NCBI GenBank assembly: GCA_020026195.1
Contig: JAHHQW010000026.1
Location: forward strand, 1 to 33,053
Length of the DNA stretch: 33,053 nt
Source of the DNA: Prevotella sp.
Lineage (GTDB): Bacteria; Bacteroidota; Bacteroidia; Bacteroidales; Bacteroidaceae
Reading direction: 5' to 3'
The translations under genes were made by a program, and so were the position numbers. Within the stretch, counting starts at the first letter, position 1; every line of letters starts with the position of its first letter. The notes beneath the pieces are model-generated. The model saw nothing but the letters and a program-made list of their open reading frames with translations, was not told the origin of the DNA and searched no databases. Positions 1 to 7,089 of this stretch are shown here, piece after piece.

Positions 1-461
1 TCTATGTTTTATTTTAATTTATCGGTAAAAATTTACCGAAGTATTGTAATATAAATACTTTCACAATATTATTCATGCTGACTTTTTCTGCAAATATAAC
101 ATTCTTATATCAAACAGGACATAGGATGAATAAGAACATGATAGTTTTCAATTATGTTTTTTCATTATGATGTAAATGCAGTTGCAATGCCTGTATTTCT
201 CCAAAAATGATACTTGCAATAATCGAATATAGTATTCTTACATTTTTCAATAACAGACATCACCAACCATAAAGATTTTTATTAACCTGAAGAATCTATT
301 TTATTTAATTTTTAATTAGTGCTAAATCCAACATAGCAACATAAAGAATGCATTAATTTATCGTAAACTGTATTTTTATTACATTAATATTGCATCTATA
401 TACCTTATCGTATCATTTTATTACAAATTTAAAGAAAAACGTGAAATAATGATTGAAATAT
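1..461. other. A+T-rich intergenic stretch, no gene seen
   Basis: No open reading frame of convincing length or composition and no long inverted repeat was found. The stretch is very A+T-rich. It precedes the promoter-like TTTG at 462-465 of the candidate small RNA. Any gene that ends before position 1 is outside the window. Confidence 0.5.
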
Positions 462-492
462 TTTGAAGTTATTGAAATAATAGCTATATTCG
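462..492 (+). promoter_or_regulatory. Bacteroidetes-type promoter for candidate RNA
   Basis: TTTG at 462-465, a 19-nt spacer, then TATATTCG at 485-492, which matches TAnnTTTG at 7 of 8 positions. Transcription would start near 499 and run into the hairpin region that ends at the terminator at 777-800. No coding sequence follows, so it would serve a non-coding RNA. The A+T-rich background makes a chance match possible. Confidence 0.45.
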
Positions 493-498
493 CAAAAG

Positions 499-800
499 AT
501 AATTAACCGTAAAACACATAATAAATATGAAAAAAAAGGTTCACAACGCATGTATTATTTTGCCTGGGGCACTGCCGTAAAGACATACTGCTCACTGTGC
601 GTTTGTACGAGAACCTTCAATATTATACAGGAAAACAATGGGAATATAATTCCCACCAGGGTGTAGTTCAGAAAAGACAACAAATCATTAATAAATGATT
701 AAAACAATAACTAATAGAACTCTGAGATTTTTAATTTGATTTTTAATAGGTGGTATTTAAAACAAGGTAAAAAGACCCCTTTGCGAAAAGGGTATTTTTT
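499..800 (+). ncRNA. Candidate structured small RNA, about 300 nt
   Basis: No protein is encoded here, but several paired segments are visible. AAGGTTC (536-542) pairs with GAACCTT (611-617), and inside it AACGCA (545-550) pairs with TGCGTT (598-603), giving a two-step stem around a 47-nt loop region. Further hairpins are GGGAAT-ATA-ATTCCC (640-654) and AATCATT-AATA-AATGATT (683-700). The region ends in an intrinsic terminator at 777-800 and is preceded by a promoter-like sequence at 462-492. Size and order resemble Bacteroidales 6S-like or Bacteroidales-1 RNAs, but I could not recognise a diagnostic consensus. The AAAACAAGGTAAAAAGAC segment (759-776) recurs with one change at 17407-17424 inside another candidate RNA. 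Confidence 0.4.
777..800 (+). terminator. Intrinsic terminator, GCGA tetraloop
   Basis: CCCTTT (777-782), loop GCGA (783-786, a GNRA tetraloop), AAAGGG (787-792), then T-A-T6 to position 800. It points along the plus strand, where no gene precedes it, so it supports a plus-strand non-coding transcript. Confidence 0.55.
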
Positions 801-810
801 ATAATTGGTT

Positions 811-837
811 GCAGCACACTGATACAAAGTGTGCTGC
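811..837 (-). terminator. Perfect 10-bp hairpin after the SLC13 gene
   Basis: GCAGCACACT (811-820) pairs perfectly with AGTGTGCTGC (828-837) across a 7-nt loop. It lies 10 nt beyond the stop codon of the minus-strand SLC13 gene. The T-rich flank is on the plus-strand side (ATTTTTATT), so it may act in both directions, as a backup for the small RNA and as the 3' end of the permease message. Confidence 0.55.
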
Positions 838-847
838 ATTTTTATTC

Positions 848-2698
848 TCAGAACGGGAAGAACAGAGGCAGTGCAAACATCATTACTACCATCATGATGA
901 GCTGCAAGGGTAATCCTACCTTCACATAATCACCAAACGAGTAATTGCCTGCACGCAGTACAAGTGCGTTTGGCGGTGTGGAGAACGGTGACGCAAAGCA
1001 CATCATCGCTGCTACTGCCACTGCCATGAGGAACGGATAAGGACTTACGCCAAGTGACGATGCCGATGACATGGCTATCGGAGCAAACAACACTGCCGTT
1101 GCCGTACTGCTTATAAACATTGTCATTACATTTGTGGTGAGGTATATTCCGGCAAGCATTGCCACCGGTCCGTATGAACCTAACGAACTTACGAGCCACT
1201 CAGAAACATAACCTGCCACACCAGTCTTTTCAAGAGCCAGAGACATAGGCATCATGGCTGCAATAAGTACCACGCTCTCCCAGTTGATAGTCTTATACGC
1301 AGACTCCACGTTACGGAAACATCCTAAGAGTACGGTGAGTATTCCCGCCACCATAACAGCCGTAACGGGTTCTACCTTGATGAAATCGAACACCATCATT
1401 ACAACCATGAGCAGCAGAATGAATGCAGCTGTCGGGGCACGGTAATTAAGAGTAACCTTCGAAGCCTCATCGAGCGGCTGTCCCAGAACCACCCAGTCAA
1501 GTTCATCGGAACTGAGACGTTCTATGTTGCTCCATGCTCCCTGTACCAGCAGCACGTCGCCAGAATGCATGTGCATACTTGCAAGATTCTGCAATATGTA
1601 ACGGCCGTTACGTCGAATGCCGAGTACATTGACATTATATTTTTCTCTGAACCCTCCTTCCTTCAGCGGCTGGTTACATAACTTTGACGTAGGCAGAAGA
1701 ACAAGTTCGGCAATGCCGATGTCGTAAAACTCAAGATGATGATGTCCGCGTGTTTCGAGCAGAGAGGCTTCGTCGAGTTTCTCAAGATTATATTCCTCGG
1801 CAAAGATGTCCATTCTTTCCTGATCGCCAACAAGATACAGAACGTCATCCTCCTCCATCACGACATCAGGTCCGGCAAGTTTCTGACTCACGGTCTTCAT
1901 AAGTCCGTTCTGTCTTTTAGTTCTTCTTATCTCGATGATTGTCAGTCCGTAGAGATTTGAGATGTCGAGTTCGGCCACGGTCTTTCCCACCAGTTCTGAA
2001 CCGATGCCGATGTCGTATCTTACAATTTTCTCTGCAAGCTTATATTCCTTTACAAGTTCATCGAGCGACTTACCCTTCTTTCCTCTGTTTCTCTGTACCT
2101 GTCTGTGCGAGAGCAGCCATTTGCTAAGCGGCAGCAGCACCGCGATACCAACCACGATACATGTAAGTCCCACGGGGAAGAACGAGAAGAACGACAGCGC
2201 CGGCAGTCCGGCAGCCATGATCTCATCCTGCACCACGAGGTTGGTAGGAGCACCAATCAGCGTAAGCATTCCGCCCATGCTGCACGCAAAGGCAATAGGC
2301 ATGAGCATTCGGCTGACGTTCATCTTTGTTCTTGCCGCCATGCTCACCACGATAGGCAGCATCAGAGCCACAGTTCCGGTACCTATGAAGGCACTCATCA
2401 CGGCAGTAAGCAGCACCACCGAAACGAACAGCACAGTCTCGTTCTTTCCGGCGTGTTTCAGTATCATACTTCCCATTTTGCGCGACAGTCCGGTCTGCAT
2501 CACAGCACCGCTCACCACGAAAAGTCCGACGAGCATAATCACCACCGGATTAGAGAATCCCGACAGAGCCTCTTCGGGAGTAAGAACGTCTGTAAGCACG
2601 AGCAGTACGAGAGCACATAGTGCCACGAGGTCTGAACGTATCTTGCCCATGGCAAACAGTATTATGGCAAGGGTAAGTATTAACAGTGTAATTATCAT
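848..2698 (-). CDS. SLC13/DASS-family permease with two TrkA-C domains
   Basis: A 616-residue inner-membrane transporter of the divalent anion/sodium symporter (SLC13, CitT-like) superfamily. The first membrane half covers about residues 1-195 and contains the IGTGTV stretch near 105-110 and the LIGAPTN signature at about 147-153. A cytosolic insert follows with two RCK_C (TrkA-C) domains at about 225-300 and 325-395. The second membrane half starts near 420 and carries SSTATAVLF, the pseudo-symmetric partner of the substrate/Na+ loop. This architecture is typical of bacterial permeases of unknown substrate, and RCK_C domains usually bind a ligand that controls transport. Substrate cannot be read from sequence; sulfate or dicarboxylates are only guesses. 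It is separated from guaA upstream by a terminator and seems to be a single-gene unit, though I could not find a clear promoter. Confidence 0.88.
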   Translation of the reverse strand: MIITLLILTLAIILFAMGKIRSDLVALCALVLLVLTDVLTPEEALSGFSNPVVIMLVGLFVVSGAVMQTGLSRKMGSMILKHAGKNETVLFVSVVLLTAVMSAFIGTGTVALMLPIVVSMAARTKMNVSRMLMPIAFACSMGGMLTLIGAPTNLVVQDEIMAAGLPALSFFSFFPVGLTCIVVGIAVLLPLSKWLLSHRQVQRNRGKKGKSLDELVKEYKLAEKIVRYDIGIGSELVGKTVAELDISNLYGLTIIEIRRTKRQNGLMKTVSQKLAGPDVVMEEDDVLYLVGDQERMDIFAEEYNLEKLDEASLLETRGHHHLEFYDIGIAELVLLPTSKLCNQPLKEGGFREKYNVNVLGIRRNGRYILQNLASMHMHSGDVLLVQGAWSNIERLSSDELDWVVLGQPLDEASKVTLNYRAPTAAFILLLMVVMMVFDFIKVEPVTAVMVAGILTVLLGCFRNVESAYKTINWESVVLIAAMMPMSLALEKTGVAGYVSEWLVSSLGSYGPVAMLAGIYLTTNVMTMFISSTATAVLFAPIAMSSASSLGVSPYPFLMAVAVAAMMCFASPFSTPPNALVLRAGNYSFGDYVKVGLPLQLIMMVVMMFALPLFFPF

Positions 2699-2719
2699 GC
2701 AGTTATATTTAAGTCGTCG

Positions 2720-2765
2720 AAAAAGAAAGCCGGCAGAGAAAACACATAATTATTCCCGCCGGCTT
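2720..2765 (-). terminator. Terminator of the guaA operon
   Basis: AAGCCGGC (2727-2734) pairs with GCCGGCTT (2758-2765). On the minus strand the hairpin is followed by a T-rich tract (complement of 2720-2728). It starts about 30 nt after the guaA stop codon. Confidence 0.7.
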
Positions 2766-2795
2766 ACTTAAAAGATTATAATAAAGAGATTATTA

Positions 2796-4340
2796 TTATT
2801 CCCATTCTATTGTCGAAGGCGGCTTTGACGAGATGTCATAGCATACACGGTTTACTCCGCGCACCTTATTGATGATGTCGTTGCTTACCTTAGCAAGGAA
2901 GTCGTAAGGCAGATGTGCCCAGTCGGCTGTCATGGCATCGGTACTTGTAACAGCACGGAGAGCAACGGGATGTTCGTATGTACGTTCGTCGCCCATTACG
3001 CCCACGCTGCGTACTGTAGAGAGCAGCACTGCACCAGCCTGCCATACCTTGTTGTAAAGGCTGTCGCCATCTTCTGTCTTATAGTTATGCAGAGCTTCGA
3101 TGAAGATGTCGTCGGCATTCTGAAGAATTTCCACCTTCTCGCGAGTGATGTCGCCAAGAATACGTACTGCAAGACCAGGTCCGGGGAAAGGATGACGGTC
3201 GATAAGACGGTCGGGCATTCCGAGCTCGCGTCCTACACGGCGTACCTCATCTTTGAACAACCACTGGAGCGGTTCGCAGAGTTTAAGTTTCATATCCTTA
3301 GGAAGACCGCCGACGTTGTGGTGACTCTTGATAGTCATACCTGTAATGCTGAGACTCTCAATCTTATCAGGATAGATAGTACCCTGGGCAAGCCACTTGG
3401 CATCGGTAATCTTCTGAGCTTCAGCATTGAACACCTCTACGAAGTCACGACCGATGATCTTACGCTTCTGCTCAGGATCTGTAACGCCTGCAAGGTCGGC
3501 AAAGAATTTCTCTGAAGCATCAACGCCTATTACGTTCAGTCCTAATCCGCTGTAAGCCTCCATAACCTTCTTGAACTCATCCTTACGGAGCATACCGTGG
3601 TCTACGAAGATACATGTAAGGTTCTTTCCGATAGCACGGTTGAGCAGTGTGGCACATACAGAAGAGTCAACGCCGCCGCTGAGTCCTAAGATTACGCGGT
3701 CGCTGCCTAACTGAGCCTTCAGAGCCTCAACGGTAGAATCAATGAACGAAGCAGCGCTCCATTCTCTCTTGCTGCCGCAGATGTTTACCACGAAGTTCTC
3801 TAACAGCTGCTTGCCCTGCAATGAGTGGAACACCTCCGGATGGAACTGTACTGCCCACACGGGGTTCTTGTCACTTGCAAACGCAGCATACTTCACGTCG
3901 CCTGTAGAAGCGATGATGTGGAAGTCCTCGGGAATGGCTGTGATAGTATCGCCGTGGCTCATCCATACCTGAGAGTTCTGTTCAAAGCCCTTGAACAGAG
4001 GATTTGTAGTATCAACTGTCTTCAGGTTGGCACGTCCGTATTCGCGTGTGTCGGTCTTTTCAACCTTTCCGCCGCCGGTGTGTGCAATAAACTGTGCACC
4101 GTAGCAGATACCAAGTACAGGCATCTTACCAACAAACTTAGAGAGGTCTACCTTGAAAGCCTCCTTGTCGTGCACCGAATAAGGCGAACCGCTGAGGATG
4201 ACACCTATTACAGAGGGGTCGTTCTCAGGGAATTTGTTGTACGGCAGAATTTCGCAGAAAGTGTCGAGTTCGCGCACACGACGCCCTATGAGCTGGGTGG
4301 TCTGCGAACCGAAATCGAGTATAATAATTTTCTGTTGCAT
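2796..4340 (-). CDS. guaA: GMP synthase (glutamine-hydrolysing)
   Basis: A 514-residue cytosolic enzyme that converts XMP to GMP with ATP and glutamine, the last step of guanine nucleotide synthesis. The N-terminal class I glutamine amidotransferase contains the nucleophile motif GICYGAQ (about 98-104) and the FHPEV histidine site. The ATP-pyrophosphatase domain has the P-loop-like GLSGGVDSS motif. The C-terminal dimerisation domain has HPFPGPGLAVR and the terminal KPPSTIEWE. All expected parts are present at the normal length. It starts 7 nt after the stop of the MurU-like gene, so it is the last gene of that operon, which puts nucleotide synthesis downstream of an amino-sugar salvage pair. 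Confidence 0.97.
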   Translation of the reverse strand: MQQKIIILDFGSQTTQLIGRRVRELDTFCEILPYNKFPENDPSVIGVILSGSPYSVHDKEAFKVDLSKFVGKMPVLGICYGAQFIAHTGGGKVEKTDTREYGRANLKTVDTTNPLFKGFEQNSQVWMSHGDTITAIPEDFHIIASTGDVKYAAFASDKNPVWAVQFHPEVFHSLQGKQLLENFVVNICGSKREWSAASFIDSTVEALKAQLGSDRVILGLSGGVDSSVCATLLNRAIGKNLTCIFVDHGMLRKDEFKKVMEAYSGLGLNVIGVDASEKFFADLAGVTDPEQKRKIIGRDFVEVFNAEAQKITDAKWLAQGTIYPDKIESLSITGMTIKSHHNVGGLPKDMKLKLCEPLQWLFKDEVRRVGRELGMPDRLIDRHPFPGPGLAVRILGDITREKVEILQNADDIFIEALHNYKTEDGDSLYNKVWQAGAVLLSTVRSVGVMGDERTYEHPVALRAVTSTDAMTADWAHLPYDFLAKVSNDIINKVRGVNRVCYDISSKPPSTIEWE

Positions 4341-4347
4341 GTTGTTG

Positions 4348-5085
4348 TTATTTAGTTAATCTGTCTAAAAAGTCTTTTGCATTGTCTATTGTCTCAGCCT
4401 TGCCTACGTCCATCAGCATGAGGTCGTCCTTGACGTAACCTCTTATATCGGATGTGGCGCACTCCTTCAGATAGAAGTCCATTATTCCGAACTTGTCGGG
4501 ATATGAGTCCATCTTTGAAAGAAGATGCGGACTGAATGTGTGTATTCCAGAAAAGGCGTACATATGATAATCTCCGGGACTGATATGTCCGAACGGACTC
4601 TTCACTTCTCCGGTCTCTATGTTAGTCCACCCTCTCAGGCGCATATCATCGTCAAACAGCAGATAACGTTTTGTCTTACGCTGACTTACCATGAGCACCG
4701 CCTCATGTTCCGTGCCTTTCCTATAGAAAGCTCCGAGGTCTACGTTGCTCAGTATATCGACGTTATGTATAAGTATCGTGTCGTTATTGTCGAACAGACG
4801 GGCAGCATGTTTCAGTCCGCCTCCTGTCTCTAACAATCCGCTGCGTTCGTCACTTATTCTGATGTCAGCACCGAAGTTATGATTATCAGCAAGAAACTGC
4901 TCAATCATGTCGGCAAAGTGATGAACGTTTATCACTATGCGCTCCGTACCGGCAGCCATGAGGTTACGTATCACACGTTCAAGGAGAGTAATGCCACCCA
5001 CCTCTACGAGAGCCTTCGGCATGTGGTCGGTAAGCGGTTTCAAGCGAGTGCCCATTCCCGCTGCAAATATCATAGCCTGTCTCAT
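4348..5085 (-). CDS. MurU-like sugar-1-phosphate nucleotidyltransferase
   Basis: A 245-residue nucleotidyltransferase with the N-terminal signature GMGTRLKPLTDHMPKAL (about residues 10-26), which binds the nucleotide triphosphate, and a core aspartate in HNVDILS. Length and the lack of a C-terminal beta-helix match MurU/RmlA-short types rather than GlmU. Its start overlaps the stop of the upstream kinase by 4 nt. In Pseudomonas, AmgK and MurU form a pair that salvages MurNAc to UDP-MurNAc, and the same order here (APH-like kinase then nucleotidyltransferase) suggests a similar role. That is inference from family and context; other sugar-1-phosphates are possible. Confidence 0.85.
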   Translation of the reverse strand: MRQAMIFAAGMGTRLKPLTDHMPKALVEVGGITLLERVIRNLMAAGTERIVINVHHFADMIEQFLADNHNFGADIRISDERSGLLETGGGLKHAARLFDNNDTILIHNVDILSNVDLGAFYRKGTEHEAVLMVSQRKTKRYLLFDDDMRLRGWTNIETGEVKSPFGHISPGDYHMYAFSGIHTFSPHLLSKMDSYPDKFGIMDFYLKECATSDIRGYVKDDLMLMDVGKAETIDNAKDFLDRLTK

Positions 5086-6623
5086 ACCCTGTGTGCCTTT
5101 AGTACGGTTCTTATGTTCTGTTCACGATGGATAATCTCCACCTCTATTCCGTAACGCGTATTGATGTATTCGCCCAGATGCTGTGCGCAGTACACACTGC
5201 GGTGCTGTCCGCCGGTGCAGCCGAAACAGAACATCAGGTCGGTAAATCCGCGCTGTATATATCTCTTTACATGACGGTCGGCCATGCTGTACACATCATC
5301 GAGGAACGATAGGATTTCTCCGTCGTCCTCAAGGAATCGTATAACAGGCTCGTCGAGTCCGGTAAGTTTCTTATAAGGTTCGTAACGTCCGGGATTATGC
5401 GTGCTGCGGCAGTCGAACACATATCCTCCGCCGTTGCCGCTCTCATCCTCAGGATAACCCTTGCGATAAGAAAAGCTGAACACCCTTACTTTCAGTTCGC
5501 CCTTGTTGTCGTACTTAGAGAATGTGGCAGGACCGTCAGCAGGATGTGCCTTGTAGACATCATTTTCCACCGTCCTGTATCCGTCCTGACGCTTAGCAAC
5601 AGGCTCCTCTATCTTCACGAAGCGCGGCATCTGCGTTAGACGTGTAAGCACATCAATGAGATAAGGATACTGGAAATTATTGTTCTTTAGCAGAGCCCTG
5701 AGATTATCTATCGCGGGCTGTATGCTGTCAATAAAATGTTTCTTGCGTTCAAAATATCCCCTGAATCCGTAAGCACCGAGCACCTGGAGTGTGCGGAAAA
5801 GCACAAACAGACTGAGACGGCTTGTGAAGTGAGCCTTCGAGGGCACTTCAGTATAGTTCTTCAGCGAGTCGTAATACTCGTCGACGAGCATGTTTCTAAG
5901 TTTGTCGGGATATTTTGCCGATGCCTGCCACAGGAACGAGGCGACATCATAATAGAACGGTCCTTTACGTCCGCCCTGATAATCTATGAAATAAGGATTT
6001 TTCTCTGCATCGAGCATCACGTTCCTTGCCTGGAAGTCACGATACAGGAAACTTTCTGTTTTCTCTGCCGTGAGGTCCTTCGCCATAAGACGGAAGTCAG
6101 CCTCTAACTTAAGTTCGTGGAAGTCAAGGTTAACGGGCTTCAGGAAGCAGTACTTAAAATAATTAAGGTCGAAGAGTACGCTGTCCTTATCGAATGCGGG
6201 CTGCGGATAACAGTAGTCCCAGTCAAGTTCTCTGGCACCTCTTATCTGTATGTTAGGCAGCATACGTATAGTGTTCACCAGCAGCTGCGTTTCCTCCACG
6301 TTGTAACGTCCGCCAGCATTACGTCCGCCGGCGAGGGCATCGAAAAGCGACACGCTGCCGAGGTCGGTCTGTATGTACCGCATACCGTCGTCGCTGACGG
6401 CAAGAATAGCCGGAACGTTGAGCTTACGTTTCGTAAAATGGCGCGTAAGATAGATGAAAGCCTTGTTTTCATCAAGGCTCGTACCGATAACACCAACTGT
6501 AGAAATGCCGCTCTCATCCACCATACGGAAATATTCCCTATTACTTCCGGCTCCCGTAAGGGGCGTTATGCTCTTAGGCTCGCATCCCTTCCACTGTGTG
6601 TATAGCTCTTTCAGTTTCTCCAT
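5082..6623 (-). CDS. APH-fold sugar kinase fused to RapZ C-terminal domain
   Basis: A 513-residue two-domain protein. Residues about 1-330 form an aminoglycoside-phosphotransferase fold of the AmgK (anomeric sugar kinase) kind: G-A-G-S-N-R-E-Y-F near 24-32, the catalytic loop YRDFQARN (194-201) and the metal aspartate in FIDYQGG (D214). Residues about 376-505 match the C-terminal domain of RapZ: FDCRSTHNPGR (403-413) and GCTGGQHRSVY (468-478). The P-loop N-terminal domain of classical RapZ is absent and the kinase sits in its place. RapZ's C-terminal domain binds GlcN6P and a small RNA in Enterobacteria, so the fusion suggests amino-sugar sensing linked to salvage. The start ATG follows TAGGAGAGCGAG, a fair ribosome site, only 9 nt after the preceding small gene. 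Confidence 0.87.
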   Translation of the reverse strand: MEKLKELYTQWKGCEPKSITPLTGAGSNREYFRMVDESGISTVGVIGTSLDENKAFIYLTRHFTKRKLNVPAILAVSDDGMRYIQTDLGSVSLFDALAGGRNAGGRYNVEETQLLVNTIRMLPNIQIRGARELDWDYCYPQPAFDKDSVLFDLNYFKYCFLKPVNLDFHELKLEADFRLMAKDLTAEKTESFLYRDFQARNVMLDAEKNPYFIDYQGGRKGPFYYDVASFLWQASAKYPDKLRNMLVDEYYDSLKNYTEVPSKAHFTSRLSLFVLFRTLQVLGAYGFRGYFERKKHFIDSIQPAIDNLRALLKNNNFQYPYLIDVLTRLTQMPRFVKIEEPVAKRQDGYRTVENDVYKAHPADGPATFSKYDNKGELKVRVFSFSYRKGYPEDESGNGGGYVFDCRSTHNPGRYEPYKKLTGLDEPVIRFLEDDGEILSFLDDVYSMADRHVKRYIQRGFTDLMFCFGCTGGQHRSVYCAQHLGEYINTRYGIEVEIIHREQNIRTVLKAHRV

Positions 6624-6632
6624 CTCGCTCTC

Positions 6633-6797
6633 CTATTTCCTGCGCTTCAGATATTCCACTATCAGCGTGTTAATCAGTATCAGCAGAATCATTATTCCCA
6701 TTGTCATGAGTACCGACTTAGTGATTACCATGAGCAGTATCACCACAAGTATCATAAGAATAATGTGTCTGTCAAGCTTGATTCCTTTTTTTGCCAT
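6633..6797 (-). CDS. 54-residue basic-ended membrane peptide
   Basis: A small ORF of 54 residues that starts MAKKGIKLDRH and ends EYLKRRK, with about 37 very hydrophobic residues (I, L, V, M) between. It probably spans the membrane once as a long helix or twice with a tight turn near T26-K27, with both ends positive. It begins 13 nt after the predicted start of transcription and ends 9 nt before the kinase-RapZ gene, so it is the first gene of the operon. No family is recognised. A real gene is supported by its position between promoter and operon, its fitting spacing and its membrane composition. The role could be anchoring or simply operon leader. Confidence 0.6.
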   Translation of the reverse strand: MAKKGIKLDRHIILMILVVILLMVITKSVLMTMGIMILLILINTLIVEYLKRRK

Positions 6798-6816
6798 TAA
6801 CGTTTAAATTTATGTG

Positions 6817-6848
6817 CAAATATATAAAAAAACAGTGGAAAAAACAAG
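6817..6848 (-). promoter_or_regulatory. Promoter of the kinase-RapZ/murU-like/guaA operon
   Basis: On the minus strand TATATTTG (complement of 6817-6824) is a full match to TAnnTTTG. It is preceded after 20 nt by CTTG (complement of 6845-6848), one mismatch from TTTG. Transcription would start near 6810, just ahead of the small membrane peptide. Confidence 0.65.
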
Positions 6849-7031
6849 AATTGCGTGTATAATAATTTACTATTTCTGACGTGCGTACTTATTTGCCAGT
6901 TTATTATGTTTTTACATGTTTGTTATGCCGTTATGCATGACTCACCGGTCACCTGCCACAGGTTACTTTCCATGAAGTAACCACACCCTTATATACATGT
7001 ATGTCTGTACCTGGAATAATGATGCAATTAC
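6849..7031. other. Intergenic spacer with alternative hairpins
   Basis: Between the operon promoter and the C10 terminator there is no ORF of note. GGTTACTT (6961-6968) pairs with AAGTAACC (6975-6982). ACCTG (6951-6955) pairs with CAGGT (6959-6963), which overlaps the first hairpin, so the two exclude each other. A 10-bp palindrome ATACATGTAT lies a little further on. No T-tract follows either hairpin, so they are not ordinary terminators. Confidence 0.4.
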
Positions 7032-7060
7032 AAAAAATCCGCAGGCTTTATACCTGCGGA
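7032..7060 (-). terminator. Terminator of the C10 protease gene
   Basis: TCCGCAGG (7038-7045) and CCTGCGGA (7053-7060) form an 8-bp perfect stem with a 7-nt loop. On the minus strand it is followed by six T (complement of 7032-7037). It lies 30 nt past the stop codon. Confidence 0.85.
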
Positions 7061-7089
7061 CATTAAAGCTTTAAATATCTTTTATTCAA

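Noticed and set aside
651..675. tRNA-like fragment (CCACCAGGGTGTAGTTCAG)
   Set aside because: The D-arm-like piece is short, there is no acceptor stem, anticodon arm or T-arm, and it overlaps a hairpin of the candidate RNA.
1962..2771. Plus-strand 269-residue reading frame opposite the permease gene
   Set aside because: It is the Ser/Thr-rich shadow of a membrane protein gene, whose reverse frame is clearly coding.
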